A stretch of 52,964 bases of DNA, taken from the NCBI GenBank assembly GCA_030149815.1, contig JASLHI010000021.1, forward strand, positions 1-52,964, written 5' to 3'. The DNA is from Aquirhabdus sp. (lineage in GTDB: Bacteria > Pseudomonadota > Gammaproteobacteria > Pseudomonadales > Moraxellaceae). This document shows, piece by piece, positions 7,630 through 16,395 of this stretch. Below the pieces are notes generated by a model that made no database searches, was not told the origin of the DNA, and was given only the letters and a program-made list of their open reading frames with translations. Numbering within the stretch: the stretch's first letter is position 1; each line of letters opens with the position of its first letter. A program made the translations under genes and the position numbers.

Positions 7630-9780
7630 ATGCTGATGCCTAGTTCGCCTACATTGATGTCCGGCAATTACGACGCCTTGCTTGTCTTATGTTCACTATT
7701 GGTGGCGATTCTAGGTTCTTATACGGCTCTCGATCTCACTGGTCGCATGTCCTCAGACAAAAAACAAACTGCAAAATGGTGGCTGCTCAGCGGTGCTTGC
7801 GCGATGGGCTTAGGGATCTGGTCCATGCATTTTATTGGCATGTTGGCCTTTAGCCTACCAATTCCACTCGGTTACGATATATCAACGACCTTACTGTCGC
7901 TATTGATCGCAATTGTTTCTTCCGCACTCGCTTTATGGCTAGTCTGCCAAAAAAGATTACGTTGGTATCGCCTAACGCTCGGCGCGTTGCTCATGGGCGG
8001 TGGTATTTCTTCCATGCATTACACAGGCATGGCAGCAATGCAAATGTCATCTTTGCAATACGATCCAGCACTACTCGTGCTCTCTGTCATGATTGCGATG
8101 GGCACATCTGGTGCTGCGCTATGGATCGCTTTTCATCTGCGCAAAAATGACACACGGATTAAGCTCTATCGCGCCTGTGCCTCAGTCGTCATGGGATTCG
8201 CCATTGTCGGGATGCATTACACAGGTATGGAAGCCGCGCAGTTTCCGATCGGCAGCCACAGTGGTGCAAGTCTGAATGGCGTTAATACCGGATGGTTAGC
8301 ACTACTCATCCTGATCTGTACGCTGGCAATTTTAGGCGTTGCCTTGATTATTTCGATTCTCGACTTACGTCTGGAATCACGCACTGCCATACTTGCAGTG
8401 TCACTGGCAAAAGCCAATGAAGAACTCACCTATCTCACACTCCATGACAACCTCACCAAACTGCCAAATCGCGTTCTCCTTGAAGATCGACTGAATCATG
8501 CGATTGATATTGCTTATCGCGAAGGTCGAGGATTTGCGGTGATGTTTATGGATTTGGATGGATTCAAAGCCGTGAATGATGCTTATGGTCATCATGCTGG
8601 TGATCGGCTTTTGTTTGAAGTTGCTCAGCGACTGACAAACACTATCCGTAAGCAAGATACAATTGCACGAACAGGTGGCGATGAGTTTGTCTTACTCGCA
8701 AATTTAAGAGAGCCGCAAGTCGCGGCAATCCTTGCGGACAAGCTGCTTTCTACACTGCGAGAGCCATTCAAAATTGATGACCATGAACTACGCATATCGA
8801 GCAGTATCGGTATCGCGATGTACCCCAGCGACGGTCATACCTCACATGACCTACTCACGCATGCCGATGCTGCGATGTATCACGCAAAAGCTTTAGGACG
8901 CAATGCATACTGTTTCTTTGAAGCCTCTATGAATAGCCACGCCCATGAGCAAATGGAAATGGCACAAGATCTCCGTTTAGCATTGGAACGCAAAGAGTTA
9001 TGTCTCTATTACCAAGTCAAAGTCGAGGCCTCTAGTGGTTTAGCAATTGGTGCTGAGGCATTAGTTCGCTGGCAACATCCTGTTCGCGGCTTAATTCCAC
9101 CCGATCAATTTATTCCACTGGCTGAAAAAACAGGGCTGATCATTCCTATTGGCAAATGGGTACTAGATGAAGCTTGCCGACAGATGCGAGCGTGGCTGGA
9201 TTTAGGTCATCACGATTGGACCATCGCCGTCAACTTATCTGCTTTGCAATTTGCTCATGTTGGGTTACTTCGCACCGTCACCAGTACACTCTTACTTCAC
9301 TCACTTGAACCTCGTTATCTCACGCTGGAAATCACCGAAACAACAGCCATGCACGATGTGGATGTCAGTACGGTGATTCTTGAGCGTTTACATGATATGG
9401 GGGTCAAGATTGCGATTGATGATTTTGGAACGGGCTACTCGAGCCTGCTTTACCTCAAACGCTTACCAGCTAGCGAACTGAAAATTGATCGTGGATTCCT
9501 TCGTAATCTCGGCCAAAGCACCGAAGACGAAGCGATTGTGTCAGCAATCGTCGCGCTTGGAAAAACATTAGATCTGAGGATTGTTGCGGAAGGCGTTGAA
9601 ACACTCGCTCAAAAAGAATTTTTGAGTCAGCTTGGCTGTGACTTTTTACAAGGATATTTATTCGGTAAACCCATGCCACCAGCTCAATTTATTGAAGCTT
9701 TGCATGAGTATCATACAACGTTGAATCAAGCCGATTCAGAATCGCAAAATGACATCACAAGTTCTCTTGTAGCGAAATAA
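7630..9780 (+). CDS. MHYT-GGDEF-EAL cyclic-di-GMP signalling protein
   Basis: A 716-residue inner-membrane protein. Residues about 10-250 form a seven-helix MHYT sensor with three repeats of the signature (SMHFIGM, SMHYTGM, GMHYTGM); family proposals are copper-mediated sensing of O2, CO or NO. The GGDEF domain follows, with an intact GGDEF at 349-353 and the product-inhibition I-site RKQD (340-343) exactly five residues before it. The EAL domain has EAL at 476-478 and DDFGTGYSSL. All key motifs are intact, so both diguanylate cyclase and phosphodiesterase activity are possible. The organisation is that of YkoW and Pseudomonas MucR-type proteins. It converges on kdpE with 34 bases between the stops. 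Confidence 0.95.
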   Translation: MLMPSSPTLMSGNYDALLVLCSLLVAILGSYTALDLTGRMSSDKKQTAKWWLLSGACAMGLGIWSMHFIGMLAFSLPIPLGYDISTTLLSLLIAIVSSALALWLVCQKRLRWYRLTLGALLMGGGISSMHYTGMAAMQMSSLQYDPALLVLSVMIAMGTSGAALWIAFHLRKNDTRIKLYRACASVVMGFAIVGMHYTGMEAAQFPIGSHSGASLNGVNTGWLALLILICTLAILGVALIISILDLRLESRTAILAVSLAKANEELTYLTLHDNLTKLPNRVLLEDRLNHAIDIAYREGRGFAVMFMDLDGFKAVNDAYGHHAGDRLLFEVAQRLTNTIRKQDTIARTGGDEFVLLANLREPQVAAILADKLLSTLREPFKIDDHELRISSSIGIAMYPSDGHTSHDLLTHADAAMYHAKALGRNAYCFFEASMNSHAHEQMEMAQDLRLALERKELCLYYQVKVEASSGLAIGAEALVRWQHPVRGLIPPDQFIPLAEKTGLIIPIGKWVLDEACRQMRAWLDLGHHDWTIAVNLSALQFAHVGLLRTVTSTLLLHSLEPRYLTLEITETTAMHDVDVSTVILERLHDMGVKIAIDDFGTGYSSLLYLKRLPASELKIDRGFLRNLGQSTEDEAIVSAIVALGKTLDLRIVAEGVETLAQKEFLSQLGCDFLQGYLFGKPMPPAQFIEALHEYHTTLNQADSESQNDITSSLVAK

Positions 9781-9814
9781 AAACTTTAAAAAGCTCATTA
9801 ATAAAAGTGTCCCC

Positions 9815-10498
9815 CTACACCATTAACCTATAACCCATCCCAATTTCAGTTAAGAGATGCTCTGGTTGAGTCGGATCTTTTTCTAATTTCTGCCGTAGAT
9901 TTGCCATATAAATGCGAACGTAATGGCTATGTTCACTATAATTCGGACCCCAAACATCACGTAGTAATTGGCCATGCGTCAAAATGCGCCCCGCATGACG
10001 AATCAAGACCGTGAGTAATCGATATTCAGTTGATGTGAGATGCACGGCCTCGCCGCTGCGCTCTACCGTCCGTTTAACCAGATCCACCACCACATCACCA
10101 AAACTAAAAATCGATGAAACCGAATTACCAGTTTCACGCCGCCGTAAATGGGCTCGAACCCGCGCCAAAAGTTCACCCACACTAAACGGCTTGGTCAGGT
10201 AATCATCCGCACCCGCATCAAGTGCTTCGATTTTATCGTGTTCGTCACTGCGTGCTGACAACACAATAATCGGCATCGCCGACCATGTGCGTAAATCCTG
10301 AATGACCTGTAAACCGTCCATATCAGGCAATCCCAAATCCACAATCATCAAATCTGGCGCACGTGTTGCCGCATCGATCAAGCCACGCTGACCATGCTCT
10401 GCTTCAAACACTTGCCAACCTTCCGCCTGCAACGCGGTACGAACAAAACGACGAATTTGTGGTTCATCTTCGATGAGTAAAATATTCGGAACGTCCAT
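9815..10498 (-). CDS. kdpE: Response regulator KdpE
   Basis: OmpR-family regulator (227 residues) that, when phosphorylated by KdpD, activates kdpFABC at low potassium or high osmolarity. The receiver domain (about 1-115) has the acidic pair in LIEDEPQ, the phospho-acceptor Asp in MIVDLGLPDMDG and the Lys in LTKPF. The winged-helix domain (about 130-225) has the typical HLTSTEYRLL and YVRIYMANLRQKLE segments. The start at 10498 (MDVPNILLIEDE) is chosen because it begins 19 bases after the kdpD stop and matches the family; an in-frame upstream extension lies wholly inside kdpD. Confidence 0.95.
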   Translation of the reverse strand: MDVPNILLIEDEPQIRRFVRTALQAEGWQVFEAEHGQRGLIDAATRAPDLMIVDLGLPDMDGLQVIQDLRTWSAMPIIVLSARSDEHDKIEALDAGADDYLTKPFSVGELLARVRAHLRRRETGNSVSSIFSFGDVVVDLVKRTVERSGEAVHLTSTEYRLLTVLIRHAGRILTHGQLLRDVWGPNYSEHSHYVRIYMANLRQKLEKDPTQPEHLLTEIGMGYRLMV

Positions 10499-10517
10499 TG
10501 ATTCTATTTTTACCTTC

Positions 10518-13283
10518 TTAATGAGATTCTGATTGTAATGAAGATTGGTGTGAAAAGTCGCTTTCCGATTCGATTTCTGGCAACGCTGGCGCAGGTTCCT
10601 GTGGCCAACGCACAACAAAGCGCGCGCCATGCGGCTCATTGGATTCCGCGTGAATGGTACCGCCATGCGCATGGATCATTTCACGGCACAAGGTTAATCC
10701 CAAACCAATACCTGTCGTTGCCGATTCCGCTTGCCCACGTGTAAAGCGCTCAAAGATTTTCTCTTCCATACCCACGGGTAATCCTGCACCATCATCACTG
10801 ACGATTAATTCCATCTGTTGACCATTCGAACCATTTTCATCGAGCTGCGCAGAAATGACAATATGACTATCAGCAGGGGTATAACGCACTGCATTCTCAA
10901 GTAAATTCGATAATATTCGTGCAATCAATAGTTCATCGACATGCACCAGCGGCAAATTAGATGGCAATGAGACTGCGACATGATGCTTACCTAATCGCGT
11001 CGTCATATTACGCAATACACTGCCAATGACTTCCTCAAGCGGAACCCATTGGCGATTCAAATTCAAACCGCCAGATTGCAGCTTCGCCATATCAAGTAAA
11101 TTAATCACCAGCGCATGAATCGCATCGGCTTGATCTTCAATGGCAAGTGCTAATTCCTTGTGTTGTTCAGGATTTAAATCAGCACGATTGAGGGTATTGG
11201 CAAGACCAGCAAGCGCAGTCACAGGCGTACGTAAATCATGCGATAACGCGGATAATAACGTCCCACGCATCCGTTCACCTTCAATCCTAATCAAAGCTTC
11301 CTGTGCAATTTCCACAAAATGCACACGCTCTAATGCCAATGCAATCTGAGCGGCAAACGTATCCAGCATACGTTGTTGTTCGGGTTGAAATAGCGCATTG
11401 ACATCATGCGGTAGCAAGCCTAATACACCACGTGTTCGCATTGGAGCGCGAAGGGGCCTATATAATAGTGGGCTGGCTGGCAGTGTATTGGTATGCAATC
11501 CTGCTTCAGTTTCATGATCATAAACCCATTGCGCAGTGCCCATATCCAACGCGCTATCCAGTTCCCGACTCATCGGCAACGACTGACCTTGTAAATCAAC
11601 CGCAATCGCCAAACGATCATCACGATCTGGCAGAAATAAAACCACCTGACATTGAAAAACTTGCGACACTTGATCAATCGTCATTTGGCTAATTTGACTG
11701 GCAGTTAACGCACCTGACAGCGATTGGCTGAATACCGATTGGCGATTAGCGCGATGCTCACGATAGGCCGAAATACGTGCTTGAAAACGTAAACTTGCAG
11801 AGAGATTTGCAATGACAAAAGCAACTACAAACATCACCGAAAAGGTCAATAAATACTGGGTATCTGCCACACTAAACGACATGCGTGGCGACACAAAAAA
11901 GAAATCAAAACACACCACACCCAACACAGCTGAGAATACGCCCTCACCACGCCCGAAACGCGCGGATACGAGAACCGTCACCAGCAAATACAACATAATG
12001 ACATTTGCAAGGTCAAACCACTGCGTCAACCCTGTCAACATCAGCGTGACAATCGCACAGCCTACAACCGCCCACACATAGCCTTTTGAAAAAAAATTAA
12101 TTCCACTAAACATCGGAATATGCTTAATCTCAGTTTTGGCGGGCATAACGTCATCATCACCCACCAGCACCAGATCAATTCCTGCTGCCCGCGCCGCAAG
12201 CTCCGTAGTCAAGGTGTTATTAAACCGCCACCAACGCTTATGCGCGGAGCGCCCCAAGATAATGCGTGAGATATTATGCCGTTTGGCGTAATCAACAATT
12301 TGCTGGGCAAGATCAGTTCCCGCCACCGTTTCGACCGTCGCACCCAAACTTTGTGCTAAACGTAATCGCGCCAGCACATCATGACGCGTCTCTTCTGACA
12401 ATCGTTGTAAACTAGGCGTTTCAACATATAGAACTTGCCACTCGCTCCGCAGCGCACCTGCCATCCGCGCCGCCCGCCGAATCAGGCGTTCAGCATTGGC
12501 ATCTGCACCGATACAGACCAAGACGCGTTCATTGGTTTGCCAAATTGGACTGATCGCCTCATCGCTGCGATAGTCGCGCATCTGCGCATCAACCCGATCT
12601 GCTGTACGACGCAATGCCAACTCACGCAGTGCAATCAAATTCCCTTTACGAAAGAAATTCTTCGCTGCACGCGCTGCTTGTTGTGGCAAATACACCTTGC
12701 CTTCACTAAGCCTTTGCAATAACTCATCAGGCGGCAAATCCACCATCACCACATCATCAGCCGCCTCAAAAAACGCATCAGGTAAGGTTTCACGGACACG
12801 AATCCCAGTCACCTGACCAATCACATCATTGAGACTTTCCAAATGCTGCACATTCAACGTGGTATACACATCGACGCCAGAATCCAGTAGCTCTTCAACA
12901 TCCTGCCAACGCTTCGGATGCCGAGAACCAGCGACATTACTATGTGCCAACTCATCAATTAAAATTAGTGTCGGATGCAACTCTAGTGCCGCATCCAGAT
13001 CAAACTCAGCAAGCGACTGGCCACGATATGGCACTTGCTGTAGCGGTAAAACCTTCAACCCTTCTAACTGCGCTGCTGTCTCTTGTCGCCCATGTGTTTC
13101 AACCACGCCGACAACGACATCGACACCTTGATCAACCATTCGCCTTGCAGCAGCCAGCATCGCATAGGTCTTCCCGACCCCTGCGGAACTGCCAAAAAAA
13201 ATCTTCAAATGTCCACGTTTCGCACGCTCATCTGCCTGCTGAAGTCGCTCCAACAAATCATCTGGATTTGGACGTTCGATCAT
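10518..13283 (-). CDS. kdpD: Osmosensitive K+ channel sensor histidine kinase KdpD
   Basis: A 921-residue inner-membrane sensor kinase, full length for the family. Order of parts: cytosolic KdpD domain with Walker A GSSAGVGKT (about 32-40) and Walker B-like LILIDELAHSN; a Usp domain (about 250-370); four transmembrane helices (about 400-500); a GAF-like domain; HisKA with the phosphorylated His in ALSHDLRTPVT; and an HATPase domain with NLLENAVRYT, DDGAGLP and GIGLGLTL. The usual arginine-rich patch after the last helix is present (RFQARISAYREHRANRQ). It is the first gene of the kdpDE pair, downstream of kdpC but separated from it by 320 bases. Confidence 0.96.
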   Translation of the reverse strand: MIERPNPDDLLERLQQADERAKRGHLKIFFGSSAGVGKTYAMLAAARRMVDQGVDVVVGVVETHGRQETAAQLEGLKVLPLQQVPYRGQSLAEFDLDAALELHPTLILIDELAHSNVAGSRHPKRWQDVEELLDSGVDVYTTLNVQHLESLNDVIGQVTGIRVRETLPDAFFEAADDVVMVDLPPDELLQRLSEGKVYLPQQAARAAKNFFRKGNLIALRELALRRTADRVDAQMRDYRSDEAISPIWQTNERVLVCIGADANAERLIRRAARMAGALRSEWQVLYVETPSLQRLSEETRHDVLARLRLAQSLGATVETVAGTDLAQQIVDYAKRHNISRIILGRSAHKRWWRFNNTLTTELAARAAGIDLVLVGDDDVMPAKTEIKHIPMFSGINFFSKGYVWAVVGCAIVTLMLTGLTQWFDLANVIMLYLLVTVLVSARFGRGEGVFSAVLGVVCFDFFFVSPRMSFSVADTQYLLTFSVMFVVAFVIANLSASLRFQARISAYREHRANRQSVFSQSLSGALTASQISQMTIDQVSQVFQCQVVLFLPDRDDRLAIAVDLQGQSLPMSRELDSALDMGTAQWVYDHETEAGLHTNTLPASPLLYRPLRAPMRTRGVLGLLPHDVNALFQPEQQRMLDTFAAQIALALERVHFVEIAQEALIRIEGERMRGTLLSALSHDLRTPVTALAGLANTLNRADLNPEQHKELALAIEDQADAIHALVINLLDMAKLQSGGLNLNRQWVPLEEVIGSVLRNMTTRLGKHHVAVSLPSNLPLVHVDELLIARILSNLLENAVRYTPADSHIVISAQLDENGSNGQQMELIVSDDGAGLPVGMEEKIFERFTRGQAESATTGIGLGLTLCREMIHAHGGTIHAESNEPHGARFVVRWPQEPAPALPEIESESDFSHQSSLQSESH

Positions 13284-13603
13284 TTATTTTCCTTAAACCT
13301 TCTCAATGCTTTGTTGCTTTTTGCTTGTAATCGCTTTTACTTTTGATTTTCACTGTCCTGAGCAACTGTCTGAGTCAGGAGACAATCAAACAAATGCATG
13401 ACATCAAAGAGAAGCCCTATTTTAAGAACTCCTCCCCGTCGGCGAGTTTTGCGAAGGACACGCTTTTGCTTACTTTTAGCAAGACAAAAGTGAGTCCCGC
13501 GGAAGGCGATTCCTCCCATTAATAATCTCATTGAAAGGACACCGCCGAAACAAACCCAACTTGTTACATCGCACGTTTCGACAAGCTCAACGAGCTATTT
13601 AGC
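13284..13603. other. 320-base gap inside the kdp cluster, with repeat remnants
   Basis: This space between kdpC and kdpD has no gene I believe. The stretch about 13430-13520 reads on the minus strand as FRGTHFCLAKSKQK, a phrase I know from non-coding repeat sequence scattered through many proteobacterial genomes. It is followed by the family B repeat arm at 13577-13589. The gap implies that kdpDE may have its own promoter in addition to read-through from kdpFABC. Confidence 0.5.
13577..13589. repeat. Dispersed repeat, family B, copy 2 (single arm)
   Basis: TTCGACAAGCTCA is the exact reverse complement of the left arm at 3602-3614. A partner arm is only suggested by the nearby GAGCTATTTAGCTC hairpin (about 13592-13605), which touches the kdpC stop. 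Confidence 0.6.
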
Positions 13604-14245
13604 TCACTGAACTTTCGCAGTGTTCGCAACCAATACAGGCGTTGGAAAAGACTTCAACTGATCCAAAGCCATATTCACTTGTAACACATTTACCCGCCGT
13701 TCGCCGAACAAACCCAACTGCCGCTCAGACGTTGCCTGATCAACCACCGCTTGCACCTGAGCAACTGTCAATCCACGCGCGGCAGCAATGCGTCCAACTT
13801 GATACTTTGCTGCAGCAGGCGTGATATTGGGATCAAGCCCACTTGCCGACGTCGTCACCAAATCAATCGGCACAGGTGCAGTATTGGTCGGATCAGCTTT
13901 ATGCAAAACATCAATCCGACCTTGCACCGCTTTTGCCAGATCAGGATTCAACGGTCCTAAATTCGAACCACCTGACGACTGACCATTATATGGCATTGGC
14001 GTCGTTGCTGAAGGACGTCCCCACAGATATGCAGGATTGGTAAAGCTTTGTCCAATCAACTCTGAACCAACCGCCTGACCTTCTTTATTATGAACCAAAC
14101 TACCATTGGCCTGATTAGGCATTAGTGTTTGGCTCAGTCCTGTCACAGCCAATGGATATGCAAGTCCTGTAATTGCTGTCAGGACAACAAATAAGCTTAC
14201 AGCTGGGCGAATGGATTGTGCTAAAGAATGTGTCGTACTCATCAT
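13604..14245 (-). CDS. kdpC: Potassium-transporting ATPase KdpC subunit
   Basis: The KdpC subunit of the KdpFABC pump stabilises the complex and raises ATP affinity; it has one membrane helix near the N-terminus (SLFVVLTAITGLAYPLAVTG) and a periplasmic domain. Family landmarks are GSELIGQSF, YLWGRPSAT, SGGSNLGPLNP, ASGLDPNITPAAA and LGLFGERRVNVL. The start at 14245 (ATGATG, so 14242 is equally possible) lies 7 bases after the kdpB stop with GGAG overlapping that stop. The longer in-frame start at 14266 is inside kdpB and unlikely. About 213 residues, slightly above the usual 190-200. Confidence 0.94.
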   Translation of the reverse strand: MMSTTHSLAQSIRPAVSLFVVLTAITGLAYPLAVTGLSQTLMPNQANGSLVHNKEGQAVGSELIGQSFTNPAYLWGRPSATTPMPYNGQSSGGSNLGPLNPDLAKAVQGRIDVLHKADPTNTAPVPIDLVTTSASGLDPNITPAAAKYQVGRIAAARGLTVAQVQAVVDQATSERQLGLFGERRVNVLQVNMALDQLKSFPTPVLVANTAKVQ

Positions 14246-14252
14246 CGCTCTC

Positions 14253-16388
14253 CTAAACCATACCAAAGCTATTCAACAAAATATCAATGATCTTGATCCC
14301 AATAAACGGAATCACAATCCCACCTAAGCCATAGATCGCAAGATTACGGCTTAACAAGGCTGCTGCGCCCACTGGACGATAAGCCACGCCTTTGAGTGCC
14401 AATGGAATCAAAGCGATAATCACCAAAGCATTGAAAACCACAGCAGATAAAATCGCACTATGAGGACTACCCAAATGCATGACGTTTAATGCATTTAACG
14501 CTGGATAAGTCGTCGCAAACGCGGCAGGGATAATCGCAAAATACTTCGCAATATCATTGGCAATACTAAACGTCGTCAGCGAACCTCGTGTCATCAGCAT
14601 TTGTTTGCCAGTCTCAACGATCTCGATCAACTTGGTTGGATTAGAATCCAAATCAACCATATTGCCTGCTTCTTTTGCTGCTTGTGTTCCTGTATTCATC
14701 GCCACAGCAACGTCAGCTTGCGCAAGTGCTGGCGCATCATTGGTACCATCACCTGTCATCGCAACCAATTTACCTTCTGCTTGATATTGACGAATACGCG
14801 CCAATTTCTGCTCTGGGGTCGCCTCTGCCATAAAATCATCGACGCCCGCTTCGGCTGCAATGGCAGCTGCGGTTAAAGGATTGTCCCCAGTGATCATCAC
14901 TGTCTGAATGCCCATTTGACGCAGTTCAGCGAAACGTTCTTTAATGCCACCCTTCACCACGTCTTTGAGCTCAACCACACCAAGCGCAATACTGCCTTCA
15001 ACAATCACGAGCGGTGTACTTCCACGACGCGCAATATCATCCGCCATTTGACGCACTGCTTTAGGCAACGGTTGACCGCCAATGGATTCAATATATTTAG
15101 CAATCGCATCGACCGAACCCTTACGCAAAGCAGGATGATTAACCACACCATCGGGACTGACGAAATCCACGCCACTCATCCGAGTTTGTGCGGTAAAAGG
15201 AACAAATTGCGCCTGCAACGACTGTAAATCACGCTCACGAATATTAAAGAGCTGCTTTGCCAACACCACAATGCTACGACCTTCAGGAGTTTCATCAGCC
15301 AGAGAAGATAACTGCGCAGCATCAGCTAAACGCTCTTGCGTAATCGTTGGCGCTGGGAAAAATGCCGATGCCTGACGATTACCGAACGTGATCGTGCCTG
15401 TTTTATCGAGTAACAACACATCTACGTCACCCGCCGCCTCAACCGCACGACCTGATGTAGCAATCACATTGGCTTGCATCATACGGCTCATGCCAGCCAC
15501 ACCAATCGCAGAGAGGAGTCCACCAATCGTGGTTGGAATCAGACACACGAGCAGCGCAACCAACACCGTCAAAGTCACAGGCGAACCCAAATGCGTCGCA
15601 TGAACAGAGAACAATGAATAAGGCAACAACGTCACCGTCGCCATCAGGAAGATCAAAGTCAATGCAACTAACAAAATGGTCAGCGCAATTTCATTCGGTG
15701 TTTTTTGGCGTTTTGCGCTTTCGACCATCGCGATCATGCGATCCAAAAAGCCCTCACCTGGATTACTGCTAATGCGAACGACCAACCAATCCGACAACAC
15801 ACGTGTCCCGCCAGTGACTGCGGAAAAGTCACCACCTGCTTCACGAATCACAGGAGCTGATTCACCAGTAATCGCGGACTCATCCACCGAAGCCATTCCC
15901 TCAATCACTTCACCATCAGCTGGAATTACCTCGCCCGCAACCACATAGACAAAATCATCTTTGCGTAATGTCGTCGCTGAAACGGATCTTGGTTTGAGAG
16001 TTCGATCTGGACGATCAATTTTATTGGCCTGCACGTCTTGGCGCGCACTACGCAAACTTGCGGCCTGCGCCTTACTGCGTCCTTCGGCAATCGCTTCAGC
16101 AAAATTGGCAAACAATACGGTAAACCACAGCCACACTGTAATCGCCAAAATAAAACCAAAACTTTCCCCACCCTCAAGTTTCCCACTTGGCGCAAGTAAT
16201 GCTTGGATAGCCAAACCTGTCGTCAAAATACTGCCGATATACACCACAAACATCACAGGATTTGCCCATTGAATGCGTGGATCGAGTTTTTTGAACGTAC
16301 TCACCAATGCAGGTTTAACCAATGTTGGATCAAACATACTCAGTTTTTTTGCTGGTGTAGCATGACTATCATGCAAAGTATTCATCAT
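14253..16388 (-). CDS. kdpB: Potassium-transporting P-type ATPase KdpB subunit
   Basis: Catalytic subunit that hydrolyses ATP to drive K+ uptake through KdpA. About 711 residues with P-type ATPase landmarks: the TGES actuator loop (SAITGESAPV), the phosphorylated Asp in LLLDKTGTITFG (about residue 330), the nucleotide-binding KGSVDAI region, MITGDNPLTA and the hinge GDGTNDAPALAQADV. Pump-specific membrane segments include CLIPTTIGGLLSAIG. The start at 16388 (ATGATGAAT) is chosen because TAAGGAG, containing the kdpA stop, precedes it by a normal spacing; an in-frame extension to 16457 lies within kdpA. Confidence 0.97.
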   Translation of the reverse strand: MMNTLHDSHATPAKKLSMFDPTLVKPALVSTFKKLDPRIQWANPVMFVVYIGSILTTGLAIQALLAPSGKLEGGESFGFILAITVWLWFTVLFANFAEAIAEGRSKAQAASLRSARQDVQANKIDRPDRTLKPRSVSATTLRKDDFVYVVAGEVIPADGEVIEGMASVDESAITGESAPVIREAGGDFSAVTGGTRVLSDWLVVRISSNPGEGFLDRMIAMVESAKRQKTPNEIALTILLVALTLIFLMATVTLLPYSLFSVHATHLGSPVTLTVLVALLVCLIPTTIGGLLSAIGVAGMSRMMQANVIATSGRAVEAAGDVDVLLLDKTGTITFGNRQASAFFPAPTITQERLADAAQLSSLADETPEGRSIVVLAKQLFNIRERDLQSLQAQFVPFTAQTRMSGVDFVSPDGVVNHPALRKGSVDAIAKYIESIGGQPLPKAVRQMADDIARRGSTPLVIVEGSIALGVVELKDVVKGGIKERFAELRQMGIQTVMITGDNPLTAAAIAAEAGVDDFMAEATPEQKLARIRQYQAEGKLVAMTGDGTNDAPALAQADVAVAMNTGTQAAKEAGNMVDLDSNPTKLIEIVETGKQMLMTRGSLTTFSIANDIAKYFAIIPAAFATTYPALNALNVMHLGSPHSAILSAVVFNALVIIALIPLALKGVAYRPVGAAALLSRNLAIYGLGGIVIPFIGIKIIDILLNSFGMV

Positions 16389-16395
16389 ATTCTCC

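Noticed and set aside
9815..10672. Longer KdpE with 58 extra N-terminal residues
   Set aside because: The extension lies inside kdpD, reads as basic nonsense, and the ATG at 10498 matches the family start.
13337..13531. Short minus-strand frame between kdpC and kdpD
   Set aside because: The product looks like common repeat-derived translation and has no supporting ribosome site or family.
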